A DNA stretch of 64,000 bases from Marinobacter lutaoensis (GCF_001981305.1 NZ_MSCW01000001.1:310001-374000); one strand, 5' to 3'. Counted from the stretch's first letter, positions 30,987 through 43,371 are shown. Numbers and translations are program-made. Notes: generated from the letters alone by a model not told the origin.

Positions 30987-31022
30987 AAAACCCCCGGTGG
31001 CCGTCGCCACCGGGGGTTTTTT
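30987..31022 (+). terminator. Intrinsic terminator of gap
   Basis: CCCCCGGTGGC (30991-31001) pairs perfectly with GCCACCGGGGG (31006-31016) around a CGTC loop, with A residues before and six T residues after. It is strong, and symmetric enough to work in both directions. Confidence 0.92.
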
Positions 31023-31069
31023 ATGGTCCCGGCCGTGCGGGATCGCCGGGAAAGGCGTTTCCTTTCTGG

Positions 31070-31098
31070 TGGAAATAGGTTTCCTTAATCTCTATAAT
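31070..31098 (+). promoter_or_regulatory. Probable promoter of the nqr operon
   Basis: A consensus TATAAT at 31093-31098 has a weak -35 (TGGAAA, 31070-31075) at 17-base spacing. About 190 bases of leader follow before nqrA, with no other gene in it, so the 267-base gap 31023-31289 appears to be promoter and 5' UTR. Confidence 0.55.
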
Positions 31099-31289
31099 TG
31101 GCGCGATTTTGGGTATGTCTGGCACCCCGTTTCTCATCATTTCCTGCGTCGAACGTTGGCTGGCCGCTTGCGCGGAGGCGTTCGTACCATAAGGTGCAAC
31201 CATTGCGGTGCATTCCGGCTAGGAAACCTGGGCCGCAGGGGCTGGGCGTGACAAATCCACAATAGTTTCTGATGATTGGATGAGGCTAA

Positions 31290-32636
<1,347 letters not shown>

Positions 32637-32640
32637 TACG

Positions 32641-33849
32641 ATGGCAATCCGACAGTTTCTCGATGGCATCGAGCATCACTTCGAGAAGGGTGGCAAGTAC
32701 GAGCGCTGGTACGCGCTGTACGAGGCCATCGACACCATTTTCTACACACCTGGCAAGGTAACCTCCACCACGGCCCACGTGCGCGACGGCGTCGACCTCA
32801 AACGCATCATGATCACCGTGTGGCTGTGCACCTTCCCGGCGATGTTCTTCGGCATGTGGAACATCGGCTACCAGGCCAACAGCTTCCTGGCCGCGAATCC
32901 GGACGCCATGGTGGCGGACGGTGGTCTGCGTCAGGCCTTTATCGAAGCCCTCGCGGTGACCGGTGCCGGCGCCGGCCTCTGGGACAACTTCGTGTATGGC
33001 ATGGCCTACTTCGTGCCGATCTACTTCGTGACCTTCGTGGTGGGCGGTTTCTGGGAAGTGCTGTTCGCCACGGTTCGCCGGCACGAAGTTAACGAAGGCT
33101 TCTTCGTTACCTCGGTGCTGTTCGCGCTGATCTGCCCGCCGACCATCCCGCTTTGGCAGGTGGCTCTGGGCATTACCTTCGGGGTTGTGATCGGCAAGGA
33201 AGTGTTCGGTGGTACCGGCAAGAACTTCCTGAACCCAGCCCTGACCGGTCGTGCCTTCCTGTACTTCGCCTATCCGGCGCAGATTTCCGGTGACACGGTA
33301 TGGACCGCCGTGGATGGCTTCAGTGGCGCCACCGCCCTGAGCTGGGCCGCCTCCGGTGGCGTGCAGGCGCTGCAGGACCAGATTGGCTGGATGAATGCCT
33401 TCCTGGGTACCATCCAGGGGTCCATCGGCGAGACCTCCACCCTGGCCATCCTGATCGGTGGCATCATCCTGCTGGTCATGAAGATTGCCTCCTACCGCAT
33501 TGTCGGCGGTGTCATGATTGGCATGATCGGTATGTCCCTGCTACTCAACCTGGTCGGCTCCGACACCAACCCGATGTTCGAAGTGCCGGCGCACTGGCAC
33601 CTGGTGATTGGCGGCTTTGCCTTCGGCATGATGTTCATGGCAACGGATCCGGTGTCCGCGTCCATGACCAACACCGGACGCTGGTGCTTCGGTATCCTGG
33701 TCGGTGTGATGACGGTACTGATCCGTGTCGTCAACCCCGCCTTCCCGGAAGGCATCATGCTGGCGATTCTGTTCGCCAACCTGTTCGCGCCGCTGATCGA
33801 CCACTTCGTGGTTCAGGCCAACATCAAACGGAGGCTTGCTCGTGGCTAA
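32641..33849 (+). CDS. nqrB: Na+-NQR subunit B
   Basis: 402 residues, a polytopic membrane subunit with about ten helices that forms most of the sodium channel. The covalent FMN site is visible as [10 protein letters not shown], with Thr231 as the expected phosphoester-linked residue. NqrB also carries the riboflavin cofactor in characterised complexes. The C-terminus overlaps the nqrC start by 8 bases, consistent with translational coupling. Confidence 0.97.
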   Translation: MAIRQFLDGIEHHFEKGGKYERWYALYEAIDTIFYTPGKVTSTTAHVRDGVDLKRIMITVWLCTFPAMFFGMWNIGYQANSFLAANPDAMVADGGLRQAFIEALAVTGAGAGLWDNFVYGMAYFVPIYFVTFVVGGFWEVLFATVRRHEVNEGFFVTSVLFALICPPTIPLWQVALGITFGVVIGKEVFGGTGKNFLNPALTGRAFLYFAYPAQISGDTVWTAVDGFSGATALSWAASGGVQALQDQIGWMNAFLGTIQGSIGETSTLAILIGGIILLVMKIASYRIVGGVMIGMIGMSLLLNLVGSDTNPMFEVPAHWHLVIGGFAFGMMFMATDPVSASMTNTGRWCFGILVGVMTVLIRVVNPAFPEGIMLAILFANLFAPLIDHFVVQANIKRRLARG

Positions 33850-34645
33850 AGCAAAAGAAACCGTCTCCAGAACCCTGATCGTCGCGCTGGTGCTGAGCAT
33901 CGTGTTCTCCGTCGTGGTATCCACGGCGGCGGTCATGCTGAAACCGGCGCAGGTGAAAAACCAGAGCCTGGACATAAAGACCAACATTCTCTCCGCTGCG
34001 GGCATGCTGCCGGCGGGGGCCAGCGCCGAGCAGATCGAGGAGCTGTTCTCCAGGTTTGATGTTCGTCTCGTGGACCTTGATACTGGGGAGTACGTCGAGC
34101 CGTCGGCGGTGGGTGTCGAGGATCCGATGAAGTTCGACATGTACAAAGCGGCCTCGGATCCGAAGCTGTCCACCAGCATCCCGGCATCCGAGGACGTAGC
34201 GGGCATCAAGCGGCGCCCGAACATTGCCAAGGTCTACACCCTGACCGAAAACGGCAAGCTCAAGCGGGTGGTGCTGCCGGTGCACGGTTACGGCCTGTGG
34301 TCCACCCTGTACGGCTTCATTTCGCTGGAAGGTGACCTGAACACCATCGAGGGCCTGGGGTTCTATTCCCACGCCGAAACGCCGGGGTTGGGCGGCGAAG
34401 TGGACAACCCCCGCTGGAAGCAACAGTGGGTGGGCAAGAAAGTCTACGAGGACGACATGACCAAGCCGCAGATTCGTCTGGTCAAGGGCGGTGTGGATGC
34501 CAACGCGCCCGACAAGGAGCACAAGGTGGATGCCCTGTCCGGGGCCACCCTGACCAGCCGCGGTGTCGAGCATCTGATCAACTACTGGCTGGGTGAACGT
34601 GGGTACGCGACGTTCCTCCAGAAACTTCGTCAAGGGGAGGTCTGA
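33842..34645 (+). CDS. nqrC: Na+-NQR subunit C
   Basis: 267 residues from GTG at 33842, which sits 7 bases after GGAGG; a TTG six bases upstream is less likely. One N-terminal helix (about residues 14-34) anchors a periplasmic FMN-binding domain. The flavinylation motif [10 protein letters not shown] is present, with Thr236 as the covalent FMN site, the substrate for ApbE encoded downstream. Confidence 0.96.
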   Translation: MAKAKETVSRTLIVALVLSIVFSVVVSTAAVMLKPAQVKNQSLDIKTNILSAAGMLPAGASAEQIEELFSRFDVRLVDLDTGEYVEPSAVGVEDPMKFDMYKAASDPKLSTSIPASEDVAGIKRRPNIAKVYTLTENGKLKRVVLPVHGYGLWSTLYGFISLEGDLNTIEGLGFYSHAETPGLGGEVDNPRWKQQWVGKKVYEDDMTKPQIRLVKGGVDANAPDKEHKVDALSGATLTSRGVEHLINYWLGERGYATFLQKLRQGEV

Positions 34646-34647
34646 TC

Positions 34648-35313
34648 ATGGCAGACACATCAGCCAAACAGGTTCTCTTTGAACCGATTTTCAACAACAA
34701 CCCCATCGGCCTGCAGATCCTGGGGATCTGCTCCGCCCTGGCGGTCACCACCAGCCTGAACGTGACCATCGTCATGTGCCTGTCGGTGACCGCGGTTACG
34801 GCGTTCTCGAGCTTGGCCGTCTCCCTGGTCCGTACCCAGATTCCCGCCAGCATCCGGATCATCGTGCAGATGACCATCATCGCCTCGCTGGTGATCGTGG
34901 TGGACCAGTTGCTCAAGGCCTACGCCTATGAAATTTCCAAGCAGCTGTCGGTGTTCGTTGGTCTGATCATCACCAACTGCATCGTTATGGGCCGGGCCGA
35001 AGGCTTCGCCATGAAGAACGGCCCCGTGCTGAGCTTCCTGGACGGCATCGGCAACGGCCTCGGCTATTCCGCCATGCTGCTGTTCGTGGCTTTCTTCCGG
35101 GAACTGCTGGGGGCCGGCTCGCTGTTCGGCTTCTCCCTGCTGCCGACCGTCAACGAGGGTGGCTGGTACGTCCCGAACGGTCTGCTGCTGCTGCCGCCGA
35201 GTGCGTTCTTCATCATCGGCCTGGCGATCTGGGGGCTGCGTTCCTGGAAGCCGGAGCAGGTGGAGGCTCCCGAGTACAAACTGTCTCGCCATAAAGCCAA
35301 GGAGGCCTTCTGA
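34648..35313 (+). CDS. nqrD: Na+-NQR subunit D
   Basis: 221 residues with six predicted helices and the [18 protein letters not shown] motif near the N-terminus, which carries a conserved cysteine (about residue 29). NqrD and NqrE are inverted-topology homologues that together bind an intramembrane iron centre in the Na+-NQR complex. The gene starts two bases after nqrC, and its last base is the first base of nqrE. Confidence 0.96.
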   Translation: MADTSAKQVLFEPIFNNNPIGLQILGICSALAVTTSLNVTIVMCLSVTAVTAFSSLAVSLVRTQIPASIRIIVQMTIIASLVIVVDQLLKAYAYEISKQLSVFVGLIITNCIVMGRAEGFAMKNGPVLSFLDGIGNGLGYSAMLLFVAFFRELLGAGSLFGFSLLPTVNEGGWYVPNGLLLLPPSAFFIIGLAIWGLRSWKPEQVEAPEYKLSRHKAKEAF

Positions 35314-35921
35314 TGGAGCACTATATCAGTCTGGCCATCAAGGCCATCTTCGTTGAAAACATGGCGCTCGCATTCTTCTTGGGGATGTGCACCTTCTTGG
35401 CCATCTCCAAGAAGATCGAGGCCGCCATTGGCCTGGGTATCGCCGTGGTTGTGGTGCTGACCGTCACGGTTCCGGTCAACAACCTGCTGTACAACGGCAT
35501 CCTGCGCGAGGGCGCCCTGGCCTGGGCGGGTCTGCCCAATGTCGACCTGAGCTTCCTCGGGCTGCTGACCTACATCGGCGTGATCGCGGCGATCGTTCAG
35601 ATCATGGAAATGGTTCTGGACAAGTACATCCCGTCGCTCTATGCCGCGCTGGGTGTGTTCCTGCCGCTGATTACGGTGAACTGCGCCATCATGGGGGCTT
35701 CCCTGTTCATGGTGGAGCGGGACTACACCTTCGGTGAGAGCATCGTGTACGGCTTTGGCGCCGGTCTGGGCTGGGCCCTGGCGATCGTGGCGCTGGCCGG
35801 GATCCGCGAAAAGCTCAAGTACAGCGATGTTCCCGAGGGTCTGCGGGGCCTGGGCATCACCTTCATCACGGTCGGTCTGATGTCGCTGGGCTTCATGTCC
35901 TTCTCCGGCATCTCCCTGTAA
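35313..35921 (+). CDS. nqrE: Na+-NQR subunit E
   Basis: 202 residues with six predicted helices, including the conserved [18 protein letters not shown] segment (cysteine near residue 26) and [16 protein letters not shown] (cysteine near residue 120). These cysteines, with those of NqrD, ligate the iron centre in the membrane core. Start and stop are fixed by the overlap with nqrD and the 37-base gap to nqrF. Confidence 0.96.
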   Translation: MEHYISLAIKAIFVENMALAFFLGMCTFLAISKKIEAAIGLGIAVVVVLTVTVPVNNLLYNGILREGALAWAGLPNVDLSFLGLLTYIGVIAAIVQIMEMVLDKYIPSLYAALGVFLPLITVNCAIMGASLFMVERDYTFGESIVYGFGAGLGWALAIVALAGIREKLKYSDVPEGLRGLGITFITVGLMSLGFMSFSGISL

Positions 35922-35958
35922 CGCACCCGGTGATTCGGTTCAACGAAAAGGCGAGACC

Positions 35959-37185
35959 ATGAATACAGAAATCATTCTCGGCGTGGTCATGTTCACCGTG
36001 ATCGTTCTGGCGCTGGTCGCGATCATTCTCGCGGCCCGTTCCAGGCTGGTAAGCACCGGTGATGTGACCATCGAAATCAATGACGACCCCGAGCACACCA
36101 TCAAGACGGCCGCCGGTGGCAAGCTGCTGGGGACCCTAGCCAACAATGGCATTTTCCTGTCGTCCGCCTGTGGCGGCGGCGGTACCTGCGCGCAGTGCAA
36201 GTGCAAGGTGCTGGAAGGCGGCGGTGCCATGCTGCCCACGGAAAAGACCCACTTCACCAACCGCGAGGAGCGGGAGGGCTGGCGCCTGTCCTGCCAGGTG
36301 CCGGTGAAGCAGGACATGAAAATCGAGGTTCCCGAGGAGTTCTTCGGCGTCAAGAAGTGGGAGTGCGAGGTCATCTCCAACCACAACGTCGCCACCTTCA
36401 TCAAGGAACTGGTGCTGAAACTGCCGGAAGGCGAGGAAGTGGACTTCCGTGCCGGCGGCTATGTCCAGCTGGAATGTCCTCCCTATGAAATCGAGTTCAA
36501 GGATTTCGACATCGAGGAGAAATTCCGCGAGGACTGGGACAAGCACAACCTGTGGCGCTACAAGGCGGTCAACAAAGAGCCGACCGTGCGCGCCTACTCG
36601 ATGGCCAACTATCCCGAAGAGCGGGGCCTGCTCAAGTTCAACATCCGGATCGCGACGCCGCCGCCCGGAACCGACTATCCGCCCGGTGTCATGTCGTCCT
36701 ACGTGTTCAACCTGAAGCCTGGCGACAAGGTGACCGTGATGGGGCCGTTCGGCGAGTTCTTCGCCAAGGACACCGACGCCGAGATGGTCTTCATCGGCGG
36801 CGGGGCCGGTATGGCGCCGATGCGGTCTCACATCTTCGACCAGCTCAAGCGCATCAAGACCAAGCGCAAGATCAGCTTCTGGTACGGTGCCCGGAGTGTC
36901 CGCGAGATGTTCTACGTGGAGGACTTCAACCAGCTGGCCGAAGAGAACGAGAACTTCGAATGGCACGTGGCGTTGTCCGATCCGCTGCCCACGGATAACT
37001 GGGACGGTCCGGTCGGTTTCATCCACAATGTGCTGTATGAAAACTACCTGAAGGACCATCCCGCACCGGAAGACTGCGAGTTCTACATGTGTGGGCCGCC
37101 CATCATGAACGCTTCGGTCATCAAGATGCTGAAGGATCTTGGTGTCGAGGACGAAAACATCATGCTGGACGACTTCGGGGGCTGA
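35959..37185 (+). CDS. nqrF: Na+-NQR subunit F (NADH dehydrogenase subunit)
   Basis: 408 residues: an N-terminal membrane helix (about residues 5-26), a 2Fe-2S ferredoxin domain with Cys71, Cys77, Cys80 and Cys112 ([14 protein letters not shown]...SCQV), then an FAD-binding domain ([11 protein letters not shown]) and an NADH-binding domain ([21 protein letters not shown]). NqrF accepts hydride from NADH and passes electrons into the complex. The gene ends 9 bases before apbE. Confidence 0.97.
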   Translation: MNTEIILGVVMFTVIVLALVAIILAARSRLVSTGDVTIEINDDPEHTIKTAAGGKLLGTLANNGIFLSSACGGGGTCAQCKCKVLEGGGAMLPTEKTHFTNREEREGWRLSCQVPVKQDMKIEVPEEFFGVKKWECEVISNHNVATFIKELVLKLPEGEEVDFRAGGYVQLECPPYEIEFKDFDIEEKFREDWDKHNLWRYKAVNKEPTVRAYSMANYPEERGLLKFNIRIATPPPGTDYPPGVMSSYVFNLKPGDKVTVMGPFGEFFAKDTDAEMVFIGGGAGMAPMRSHIFDQLKRIKTKRKISFWYGARSVREMFYVEDFNQLAEENENFEWHVALSDPLPTDNWDGPVGFIHNVLYENYLKDHPAPEDCEFYMCGPPIMNASVIKMLKDLGVEDENIMLDDFGG

Positions 37186-37194
37186 TCGAAACCG

Positions 37195-38244
37195 ATGACA
37201 TCCCGCATGCCACAACCCGTCAGGGTGGTCCTGGCCAGCGTCTTCGTGACGCTGGCCCTGGCGGCCCTGGCGGGTTGTTCGTTTGAACCTGAAGAAAAAG
37301 TCTGGGAGATCTCCGGCGCGGTCTTTGGCACCACGTACCACATCAACGTGGTGCTGGCGGGGGACGAATCACGTCTCGAGCCCCTGGCCGAGGGGATCGA
37401 GCAGGCACTGGAAACCGTGGATGCGGCCATGTCCACCTGGCGCGAGGATTCCGAGCTGTCCCGCCTCAATCGGCTCGAGGACCAGTCCCGGTGGGTGAGC
37501 GTGTCCGAGCCGCTGTACGAGGTGCTGGCCAAGGCTCAGGAGGTCTCGCGCCTGACCGATGGAGCATTCGACGTGACCATCGGCCCGGTAGTAAACCTCT
37601 GGGGCTTCGGGCCGGAGGCCCGGCCCGAGCATGTACCCGACGAGGCGGAACTGGCCACGATGCTGGCGCGCACCGGCTACGAGAAACTGGAGTTGCGGGC
37701 GGATCCGCCGGCGGTCCGGGCGAATCCGGCCCAGTACATCGACCTGTCGGCCATCGCCAAGGGCTATGGCGTCGATGTGGTGGCCCGCTATCTCGACGGT
37801 GAAGGTGTGGCCGCCTACTTGGTGGAAATCGGTGGTGAGGTCCGGGTACGCGGGCGCAAGCCCAACGGTGACGCCTGGCGTTTGGCCATCGAACAGCCGG
37901 TGTCGGAAAGCCGCCAGGTGAACCGGGTGGTTGCGTTGACCGGAAAGGCCATGGCAACCTCCGGGGACTATCGTAACTATTACGAATCGGACGGGCACCG
38001 GTATTCCCATACCATTGATCCGGCGACCGGTCGGCCCATCACCCACAATCTGGCGTCGGTCACGGTGATCGCCGACGACTGCATGACGGCGGATGCCCTG
38101 GCCACCGGCTTTGATGTGATGGGGTATGAAAAAGCGGCTGCCCTGGCAACCCGGGAGAACATTCCGGCGTATTTCATTGTCAGAACGAAAGACGGGTTTG
38201 AGACGCACCAGACACCGGCGTTTTCATCCTATTCGGTTCAATAA
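37195..38244 (+). CDS. apbE: FAD:protein FMN transferase ApbE
   Basis: 349 residues. A lipoprotein signal is present with lipobox LAGC (Cys28). The ApbE domain follows, with YIDLSAIAKGYGVDVVARYL and HTIDPATGRP motifs. ApbE moves FMN from FAD to threonines in SGAT motifs, exactly the sites seen in NqrB and NqrC just upstream, so the context supports a dedicated Na+-NQR maturation role at the periplasmic side of the membrane. Confidence 0.95.
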   Translation: MTSRMPQPVRVVLASVFVTLALAALAGCSFEPEEKVWEISGAVFGTTYHINVVLAGDESRLEPLAEGIEQALETVDAAMSTWREDSELSRLNRLEDQSRWVSVSEPLYEVLAKAQEVSRLTDGAFDVTIGPVVNLWGFGPEARPEHVPDEAELATMLARTGYEKLELRADPPAVRANPAQYIDLSAIAKGYGVDVVARYLDGEGVAAYLVEIGGEVRVRGRKPNGDAWRLAIEQPVSESRQVNRVVALTGKAMATSGDYRNYYESDGHRYSHTIDPATGRPITHNLASVTVIADDCMTADALATGFDVMGYEKAAALATRENIPAYFIVRTKDGFETHQTPAFSSYSVQ

Positions 38245-38256
38245 AGGAGGGGCATC

Positions 38257-38505
38257 ATGGGAACCTTTCTCCTGGCTCTGTTGATTGTCATCCTGGTGGT
38301 CGCTGGCATGGCCATCGGGGTTATGTTCGGGCGCAAGCCGATCAGTGGCACCTGTGGCGGTATCGGTGCCCTGGGCATCAGCGCCAGCTGTGAAATCTGT
38401 GGCGGCGATACCCGAAAGTGTAAGGAAGAGAACGAGCGGCGGGAGCACGAGGAGCGCGTCGCCGATGATCTGGCGTACGACGCCACCAAGACCGGTCGCC
38501 ACTGA
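38257..38505 (+). CDS. nqrM: Na+-NQR maturation protein NqrM
   Basis: 82 residues: one N-terminal membrane helix (residues 4-24) and a cysteine-containing segment with Cys33, Cys45, Cys48 and Cys55 (SGTCGGIG...SCEICGGDTRKC). NqrM (DUF539) is needed for assembly of Na+-NQR, probably delivering iron to the NqrD/NqrE centre. It lies 12 bases after apbE with a GGAGG ribosome-binding site, closing the nqrABCDEF-apbE-nqrM unit. Confidence 0.94.
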   Translation: MGTFLLALLIVILVVAGMAIGVMFGRKPISGTCGGIGALGISASCEICGGDTRKCKEENERREHEERVADDLAYDATKTGRH

Positions 38506-38567
38506 GCCAGTGTCGGTCATTGAGCACAAGCGTATTTTCACGACGTAGATAGGGAGTCACTGCGCGC

Positions 38568-39959
38568 ATGGCAGAACATCATTACGACGTCGTCGTTATC
38601 GGCGCGGGTCCGGCCGGCGAGGGGGCGGCGATGAATGCGACGAAGCACGGCAAGCGGGTCGCGATCATCGAGGACAAGCCCACGGTGGGCGGCAACTGCA
38701 CCCACTGGGGCACGATTCCGTCCAAGGCGCTGCGCCATTCCGTAAAACAGATCATCACTTTCAACACCAATCAGATGTTCCGGGACATCGGCGAGCCGCG
38801 TTGGTTTTCCTTTCCACGGGTGTTGCAGAACGCCCAGAAGGTGATCGGCAAGCAGGTCAAGCTGCGCACCCAGTTCTACGCCCGCAACCGGGTGGATCTG
38901 ATCAACGGCCGGGCGGCTTTTCTGGATGCGCATCGCCTGGAAATCCGGGGCAACAAGTCGGTCGAGACCCTGCACTTCAAGCAGGCCATCATTGCCACCG
39001 GTTCCCGTCCCTACCTGCCGCCCGACGTCGATTTCCGCCATCACCGCATCTACAATTCCGATACCATCCTGAAACTGTCCCACACCCCCCGAACCCTGAT
39101 CATTTACGGGGCCGGTGTGATCGGGTGCGAATATGCGTCCATCTTTGCCGGCCTGGGTGTCAAGGTGGACCTGATCAACCCCGGCAGCCGTCTGCTGTCG
39201 TTCCTCGACGATGAAATTTCCGATGCCCTGAGCTATCACCTGCGCAACAACGGGGTGCTGGTACGCCACAACGAGCAGTACGAGTCGGTGGTGGGGGATG
39301 ACCATGGCGTGGTGCTGTCCCTGCAGTCCGGTAAAAAAATCCGAGCCGACGCCTTCCTCTGGTGCAATGGCCGCACCGGGAACACCGACAACCTGGGACT
39401 GGAGAACATCGGCCTGGTGCCGAACGGCCGGGGCCAGCTGGCGGTGGACGAACACTACCGGACCGAGGTGGAGCACATCTATGCGGTTGGCGATGTGATC
39501 GGCTGGCCGAGCCTCGCCAGCGCCGCCTACGACCAGGGCCGGTCGGCCTCGTCGGACATCGTCAAGGATGAATACTTCCGGTTTGTCTCGGACGTGCCGA
39601 CCGGGATCTACACCATTCCGGAAATCAGCTCGGTGGGTAAGACCGAGCGTGAGCTGACGGAAGCGAAGGTGCCTTATGAAGTGGGCCAGGCGTTCTTCAA
39701 AGACTTGGCCCGGGCCCAGATCACCGGTGAAGCGGTGGGTATGCTGAAGATCCTGTTCCACCGGGAAACCCGCCAGATTCTGGGCATCCACTGTTTTGGC
39801 GACCAGGCAGCGGAGATCGTCCATATCGGCCAGGCGATCATGAATCAGGAAGGGGAGGCCAACTCCCTGAATTACTTCATCAACACCACCTTCAATTACC
39901 CCACTATGGCCGAGGCCTACCGGGTGGCGGCTCTGAACGGCCTGAACCGGATCTTCTGA
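38568..39959 (+). CDS. sthA: Soluble pyridine nucleotide transhydrogenase
   Basis: 463 residues, a flavoprotein of the pyridine nucleotide disulfide oxidoreductase fold that converts NADPH and NAD+ to NADP+ and NADH. The FAD motif [24 protein letters not shown] lies at the N-terminus. [19 protein letters not shown] replaces the usual redox CxxxxC disulfide with a single Cys, diagnostic for SthA. The NAD(P) motif [17 protein letters not shown] is near residue 180. It sits just after the nqr unit and convergent to a glycerophosphodiesterase gene. Confidence 0.95.
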   Translation: MAEHHYDVVVIGAGPAGEGAAMNATKHGKRVAIIEDKPTVGGNCTHWGTIPSKALRHSVKQIITFNTNQMFRDIGEPRWFSFPRVLQNAQKVIGKQVKLRTQFYARNRVDLINGRAAFLDAHRLEIRGNKSVETLHFKQAIIATGSRPYLPPDVDFRHHRIYNSDTILKLSHTPRTLIIYGAGVIGCEYASIFAGLGVKVDLINPGSRLLSFLDDEISDALSYHLRNNGVLVRHNEQYESVVGDDHGVVLSLQSGKKIRADAFLWCNGRTGNTDNLGLENIGLVPNGRGQLAVDEHYRTEVEHIYAVGDVIGWPSLASAAYDQGRSASSDIVKDEYFRFVSDVPTGIYTIPEISSVGKTERELTEAKVPYEVGQAFFKDLARAQITGEAVGMLKILFHRETRQILGIHCFGDQAAEIVHIGQAIMNQEGEANSLNYFINTTFNYPTMAEAYRVAALNGLNRIF

Positions 39960-39977
39960 TCCGGGGGCGTCCGGGGC

Positions 39978-40775
39978 TCAGGCCCGGGCGCTGTCCGGCT
40001 CCAGGCCGCTGGGGTTTTCCCGCCCTTGCATCGGCAGGTTAAGCAGGGCGCGGGCCCGGTTGTCGAAAAACATCCGGCTGCTGGTCGGGTAATCGGTGAT
40101 GATACTGTCCACACCCATGGCTTCCAGCTGCAGCATGTCGTGGATCCGGTTCACGGTCCAGGTGGAGACGTGCATGTTCCGTCGGTGAGCCGTTTCCACC
40201 ATCTCCGGACTGACGATTTTCCAGTTGACGCAGAAGTACTCACAGCCGAGACGGATCGCCGTGTTCAGAGGGTTGGGAAACCGGCGCTCGGCCACCAGGC
40301 CGATCCGGATGTTGCGGTCGCGGCGCCGGATCTCCTTGAGAAACCAGGGGTCGGCTGAGGTGACGGCCGCCTGGCGGTACAGGTGACGGCGCTGGATGAT
40401 CTCGGTCAGGCGGTTGCACAGGATGTTGAGGCGCTGGCGGTTGTCCTTCTTGACCTCCAGCTGCAGGTGCTCCAAATCACTGAACAGGTCGAGTAGGGAT
40501 TCCAGGGTCGGAATGCCCGTCTTGGTGGGCCAGGAACTGGTGTTTCGGCGCGCATCCATGTCCGCCAGCTCCTCGGTGGTGAACTTCCGAACGCCCCCCT
40601 TGGAACTGGTGGTCCGGTCCACCGTCAGGTCGTGCACCAGCACCGGCACGCCTTCCTTGGACAGCACCAGATCCAGTTCGAAATGTCGGATGCCATGGCG
40701 ATAGGCATGAATGAAGCCCGGCAGGGTATTTTCGGGGGCTTCGCCCTTGGCGCCCCGGTGTCCGTAGACGATCAT
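39978..40775 (-). CDS. Glycerophosphodiester phosphodiesterase
   Basis: 265 residues, no signal peptide, so probably cytoplasmic (UgpQ-like). Active-site pattern YGHRGAKGEAPENTLPGF with His6 and Arg7, FELDL with Glu33 and Asp35, and LVHD with His48 are all present on a TIM-barrel scaffold. It hydrolyses glycerophosphodiesters to glycerol 3-phosphate and an alcohol. ATG at 40775 overlaps the stop of the upstream DAHP synthase gene (ATGA), so the two are co-translated although metabolically unrelated. Confidence 0.92.
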   Translation of the reverse strand: MIVYGHRGAKGEAPENTLPGFIHAYRHGIRHFELDLVLSKEGVPVLVHDLTVDRTTSSKGGVRKFTTEELADMDARRNTSSWPTKTGIPTLESLLDLFSDLEHLQLEVKKDNRQRLNILCNRLTEIIQRRHLYRQAAVTSADPWFLKEIRRRDRNIRIGLVAERRFPNPLNTAIRLGCEYFCVNWKIVSPEMVETAHRRNMHVSTWTVNRIHDMLQLEAMGVDSIITDYPTSSRMFFDNRARALLNLPMQGRENPSGLEPDSARA

Positions 40776-41899
40776 GGGGATTCAGCGTCCTTGATGCGTT
40801 GATACAGGGCCTGGCGCTGCTTCCAGGTGTCGTGGCACAGTCGGATGTCTTCCAGGTAGGCCGGCAGTTCGTGCATCAGCAGGGCCTGGGGACCATCGAC
40901 CAGTGCCTTTTCCGGTTTCGGGTGGAAATCCACCAGCACCATGTTGGCGCCGGCGATCACCCCCTGGGCGGTGGCGTGCATGACGTCCAGTATGCCATCG
41001 GGAGCCTGGTCGCGGCTGCCCACGGAGTGGGACGGATCAATGCACACCGGCATCCGGGTGAGGCGTTTGACGGTAGGGACATGAGCGAAATCCACCATGT
41101 TCCGGTGCGGCTGGCCGGCCTCGGTTTTCATGCCCCGCAGGCAGAACACAACATGGGCATTGCCCTCGCTGGCCAGGTATTCGGCGGCGTTCAGGGACTC
41201 GTTGAGGGTGATCCCGAAGCCCCGCTTGAGCAGTACCGGATAGGTATTCTGCCGGCCGATCGCCTTCAACAGCTCGAAGTTTTGGGTGTTGCGGGTGCCC
41301 ACCTGCAGCATGACCCCGGTGGGGCGGCCCAGTTTTTCCAGGCAGGTGTCGATTTCCTCAATGTGGCTTTCATGGGTGATCTCCATGGCGATCACCTTGA
41401 TGCCATGCTTGCCGGCCTTCTCGAACACCCAGGGCAGGCAGCCCTTGCCATGGCCCTGGAAGGAGTAGGGGTTGGTGCGGGGCTTGTAGGCGCCCATGCG
41501 GGTGCAGACCTGGCCGTTGTCTTCCAGGGCCTGCATGAGGATTTCCACGTGCTCGGGGACATCCACCGCGCACAGGCCGGCAAAGACGTTGAGATTGTCC
41601 TGGCTGAATTCGACCCCGTTGTAGGTGAAACCGCTCAGGCGGCGGTCGTCCCTGTGCCGGCCCAGGATCCGGTAGTCGTCGGAGATGCGGATGGCCCGCT
41701 CCACCGCCGGCAGGGCTTCGATTTCCTCCTTGTCCAGCGATTTGGTGTCCCCCAGCAGATAGATTTCCGTGAGCCGCTGACGGGCCCCCTGAACCTCGTG
41801 CACCCGAACCGAAACCCCCGGCAGGTTTTCCAGATACTCCAGGGTCTGACGGTAGGCGTCGCTGTCCAGCGCGGTGTTGGGGTGAAGAATGGCTAGCAT
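40772..41899 (-). CDS. DAHP synthase (3-deoxy-7-phosphoheptulonate synthase, I-beta/KDOPS-like type)
   Basis: 375 residues from ATG at 41899, preceded by AAGGAGA at a good distance; longer in-frame extensions cross the neighbouring gene. The first ~100 residues form a separate small domain; the barrel then shows YKPRTNPYSFQGHGKG, MLQVGTRNTQNFELL, LLKRGFGITLNE, IDPSHSVGSRD and VDFHPKPEKALVDGPQAL. The KPRTxPYSFQG and HPxPEKALSDGPQ patterns are those of the KDOPS-like I-beta DAHP synthases, not the AroG/F/H type. It catalyses the first shikimate step. The exact paralogue and its regulation cannot be told from sequence. Confidence 0.85.
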   Translation of the reverse strand: MLAILHPNTALDSDAYRQTLEYLENLPGVSVRVHEVQGARQRLTEIYLLGDTKSLDKEEIEALPAVERAIRISDDYRILGRHRDDRRLSGFTYNGVEFSQDNLNVFAGLCAVDVPEHVEILMQALEDNGQVCTRMGAYKPRTNPYSFQGHGKGCLPWVFEKAGKHGIKVIAMEITHESHIEEIDTCLEKLGRPTGVMLQVGTRNTQNFELLKAIGRQNTYPVLLKRGFGITLNESLNAAEYLASEGNAHVVFCLRGMKTEAGQPHRNMVDFAHVPTVKRLTRMPVCIDPSHSVGSRDQAPDGILDVMHATAQGVIAGANMVLVDFHPKPEKALVDGPQALLMHELPAYLEDIRLCHDTWKQRQALYQRIKDAESP

Positions 41900-41918
41900 G
41901 ATGTCTCCTTGGGGCTGC

Positions 41919-42368
41919 CTATCCGCTCTGGGCCTCGGCCCGGTGCCGTGCCTGCATGTATTCGCGGTGATTAAGATGCAGCAGGTCCGCGATGCGGCGA
42001 ATAAGGTGTTCTTCGTACTTGTCGATGCGGCCGTCCGCGAAGGCGACCCGCCAGATGTTTTCCAGCAGTGTCTGCTTTGCGGCCTGGTCCAGGTGGTCGT
42101 TGATCTGTCCGGTGAACTGGTACAGAGAGGTGGCGTCGCTGGCATGGGCGAGGGCGTCGCTCAGGATCTCCTCGGCCTCCTCCGGGCCGATTCCGTGGGT
42201 CCGGGCCGCGCACTCGACGATGGTGGCAAGTTCGGCCTCGTCTTCGTCGTTGTCCACCCTGGACAGCTGCACCATCAGGGCGGTGGCGGCCACCGCGAGC
42301 TGGTGTGCATCGGGTTGAGTCGGCGACTCGCCGTCGCCGGCGAACCACTTTTTCAGGCGTTCGATCAT
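41919..42368 (-). CDS. TerB-family protein
   Basis: 149 residues, all-helical and acidic, no signal peptide. The pattern LAVAATALMVQLSRVDNDEDEAELATI and LLENIWRVAFADGRIDKYEEHLIRRIADLLHL is typical of the TerB (tellurite resistance B-like) fold, with acidic residues that can bind metal. Solo TerB genes like this are common in gammaproteobacteria and are not evidence for tellurite resistance. It lies between transaldolase and DAHP synthase genes on the same strand. Confidence 0.85.
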   Translation of the reverse strand: MIERLKKWFAGDGESPTQPDAHQLAVAATALMVQLSRVDNDEDEAELATIVECAARTHGIGPEEAEEILSDALAHASDATSLYQFTGQINDHLDQAAKQTLLENIWRVAFADGRIDKYEEHLIRRIADLLHLNHREYMQARHRAEAQSG

Positions 42369-42402
42369 GGCGTGGTGTTGCTCCCGTCGATTCGTGTGGG
42401 GG

Positions 42403-43371
42403 TCAGCCGCCGACCCGGGCCAGTTCCCGGACCTGATGTTCGAGGGTTACCTGGTCCGCGGCAAAGCGGCGAATGCCCTCCGCCAGCTTCTCGGTTGCCA
42501 TGGCGTCTTCGTTCAACGCCCAGCGGAACGCGCGTTCATCGAGTCCGGCCAGAGTGTCCTCGGTGCGGGCGGCATCCGGGGACAGGCGCCGGGGCAGCTC
42601 GCCGTGGTCGTCCCGAAGCGCCTGCAGCAGGGCGGGGCTGATGGTGAGTTTATCGCAGCCGGCCAGCATTTCGATTTCACCGGTGTTGCGGAAACTGGCG
42701 CCCATCACCACGGTATCGAACCCCCGGGCCTTGTAGTAGTTGTAGATACGGGTGACCGACACCACGCCAGGGTCTTCCTCGGCGGGGATACTGGTGCGGC
42801 CGCTGTTGGCCAAGTGCCAGTCCAGAATTCGGCCGACGAAGGGCGAGATCAGGAAGGCGCCGGCCTCGGCACAGGCGACGGCCTGGATGAACGAGAACAG
42901 CAGGGTCAGGTTGCAGCGAATGCCTTCCTTTTCCAGTTGCTCGGCGGCACGGATACCTTCCCAGGTCGCGGCCACCTTGATCAGGACCCGGCCGGTATCA
43001 ACGCCGAGGCGGTCATAGAACCCGACCAGTCGACGGGCCCGGTCGATTGTGGCCCGGGTATCGAATGACAGGCGGGCATCCACTTCGGTGGAGACCAGTC
43101 CGGGCACCAGTCCCAGGATTTCCCGGCCGGCCAGTACCGCCAGCAGGTCCGTAGCGATGGCCAACTGCTCGGCATCGGAGCCGCCCATGCGACGGGCTTC
43201 CGTTACGGCCTGGTCCAGCATCGGTCGGTAGGCTTCCGAGGCGGCCGCTTTCAGCAGCAGGGAGGGGTTGGTGGTGGCGTCCTCAGGCCGCCACTGGGCA
43301 ATGGCATCCAGATCGCCGGTGTCGGCGACCACGGTGGTCATGGTCTTGAGTTGTTCCAGTTTGTTGCTCAT
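42403..43371 (-). CDS. tal: Transaldolase
   Basis: 322 residues from ATG at 43371 ([20 protein letters not shown]), the classical TalB length; an upstream extension lacks family similarity. The Schiff-base lysine is Lys132 in [20 protein letters not shown], and [10 protein letters not shown] near residue 31 is the other signature. The enzyme transfers dihydroxyacetone units between sugar phosphates in the non-oxidative pentose phosphate pathway. It follows dusA after a gap of about 120 bases with no visible terminator. Confidence 0.95.
   Translation of the reverse strand: MSNKLEQLKTMTTVVADTGDLDAIAQWRPEDATTNPSLLLKAAASEAYRPMLDQAVTEARRMGGSDAEQLAIATDLLAVLAGREILGLVPGLVSTEVDARLSFDTRATIDRARRLVGFYDRLGVDTGRVLIKVAATWEGIRAAEQLEKEGIRCNLTLLFSFIQAVACAEAGAFLISPFVGRILDWHLANSGRTSIPAEEDPGVVSVTRIYNYYKARGFDTVVMGASFRNTGEIEMLAGCDKLTISPALLQALRDDHGELPRRLSPDAARTEDTLAGLDERAFRWALNEDAMATEKLAEGIRRFAADQVTLEHQVRELARVGG

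Noticed and set aside
41919-42368. Tellurite-resistance locus
   Set aside because: Only a solitary TerB-like gene is present; no terC, terD or terZ relatives are nearby.
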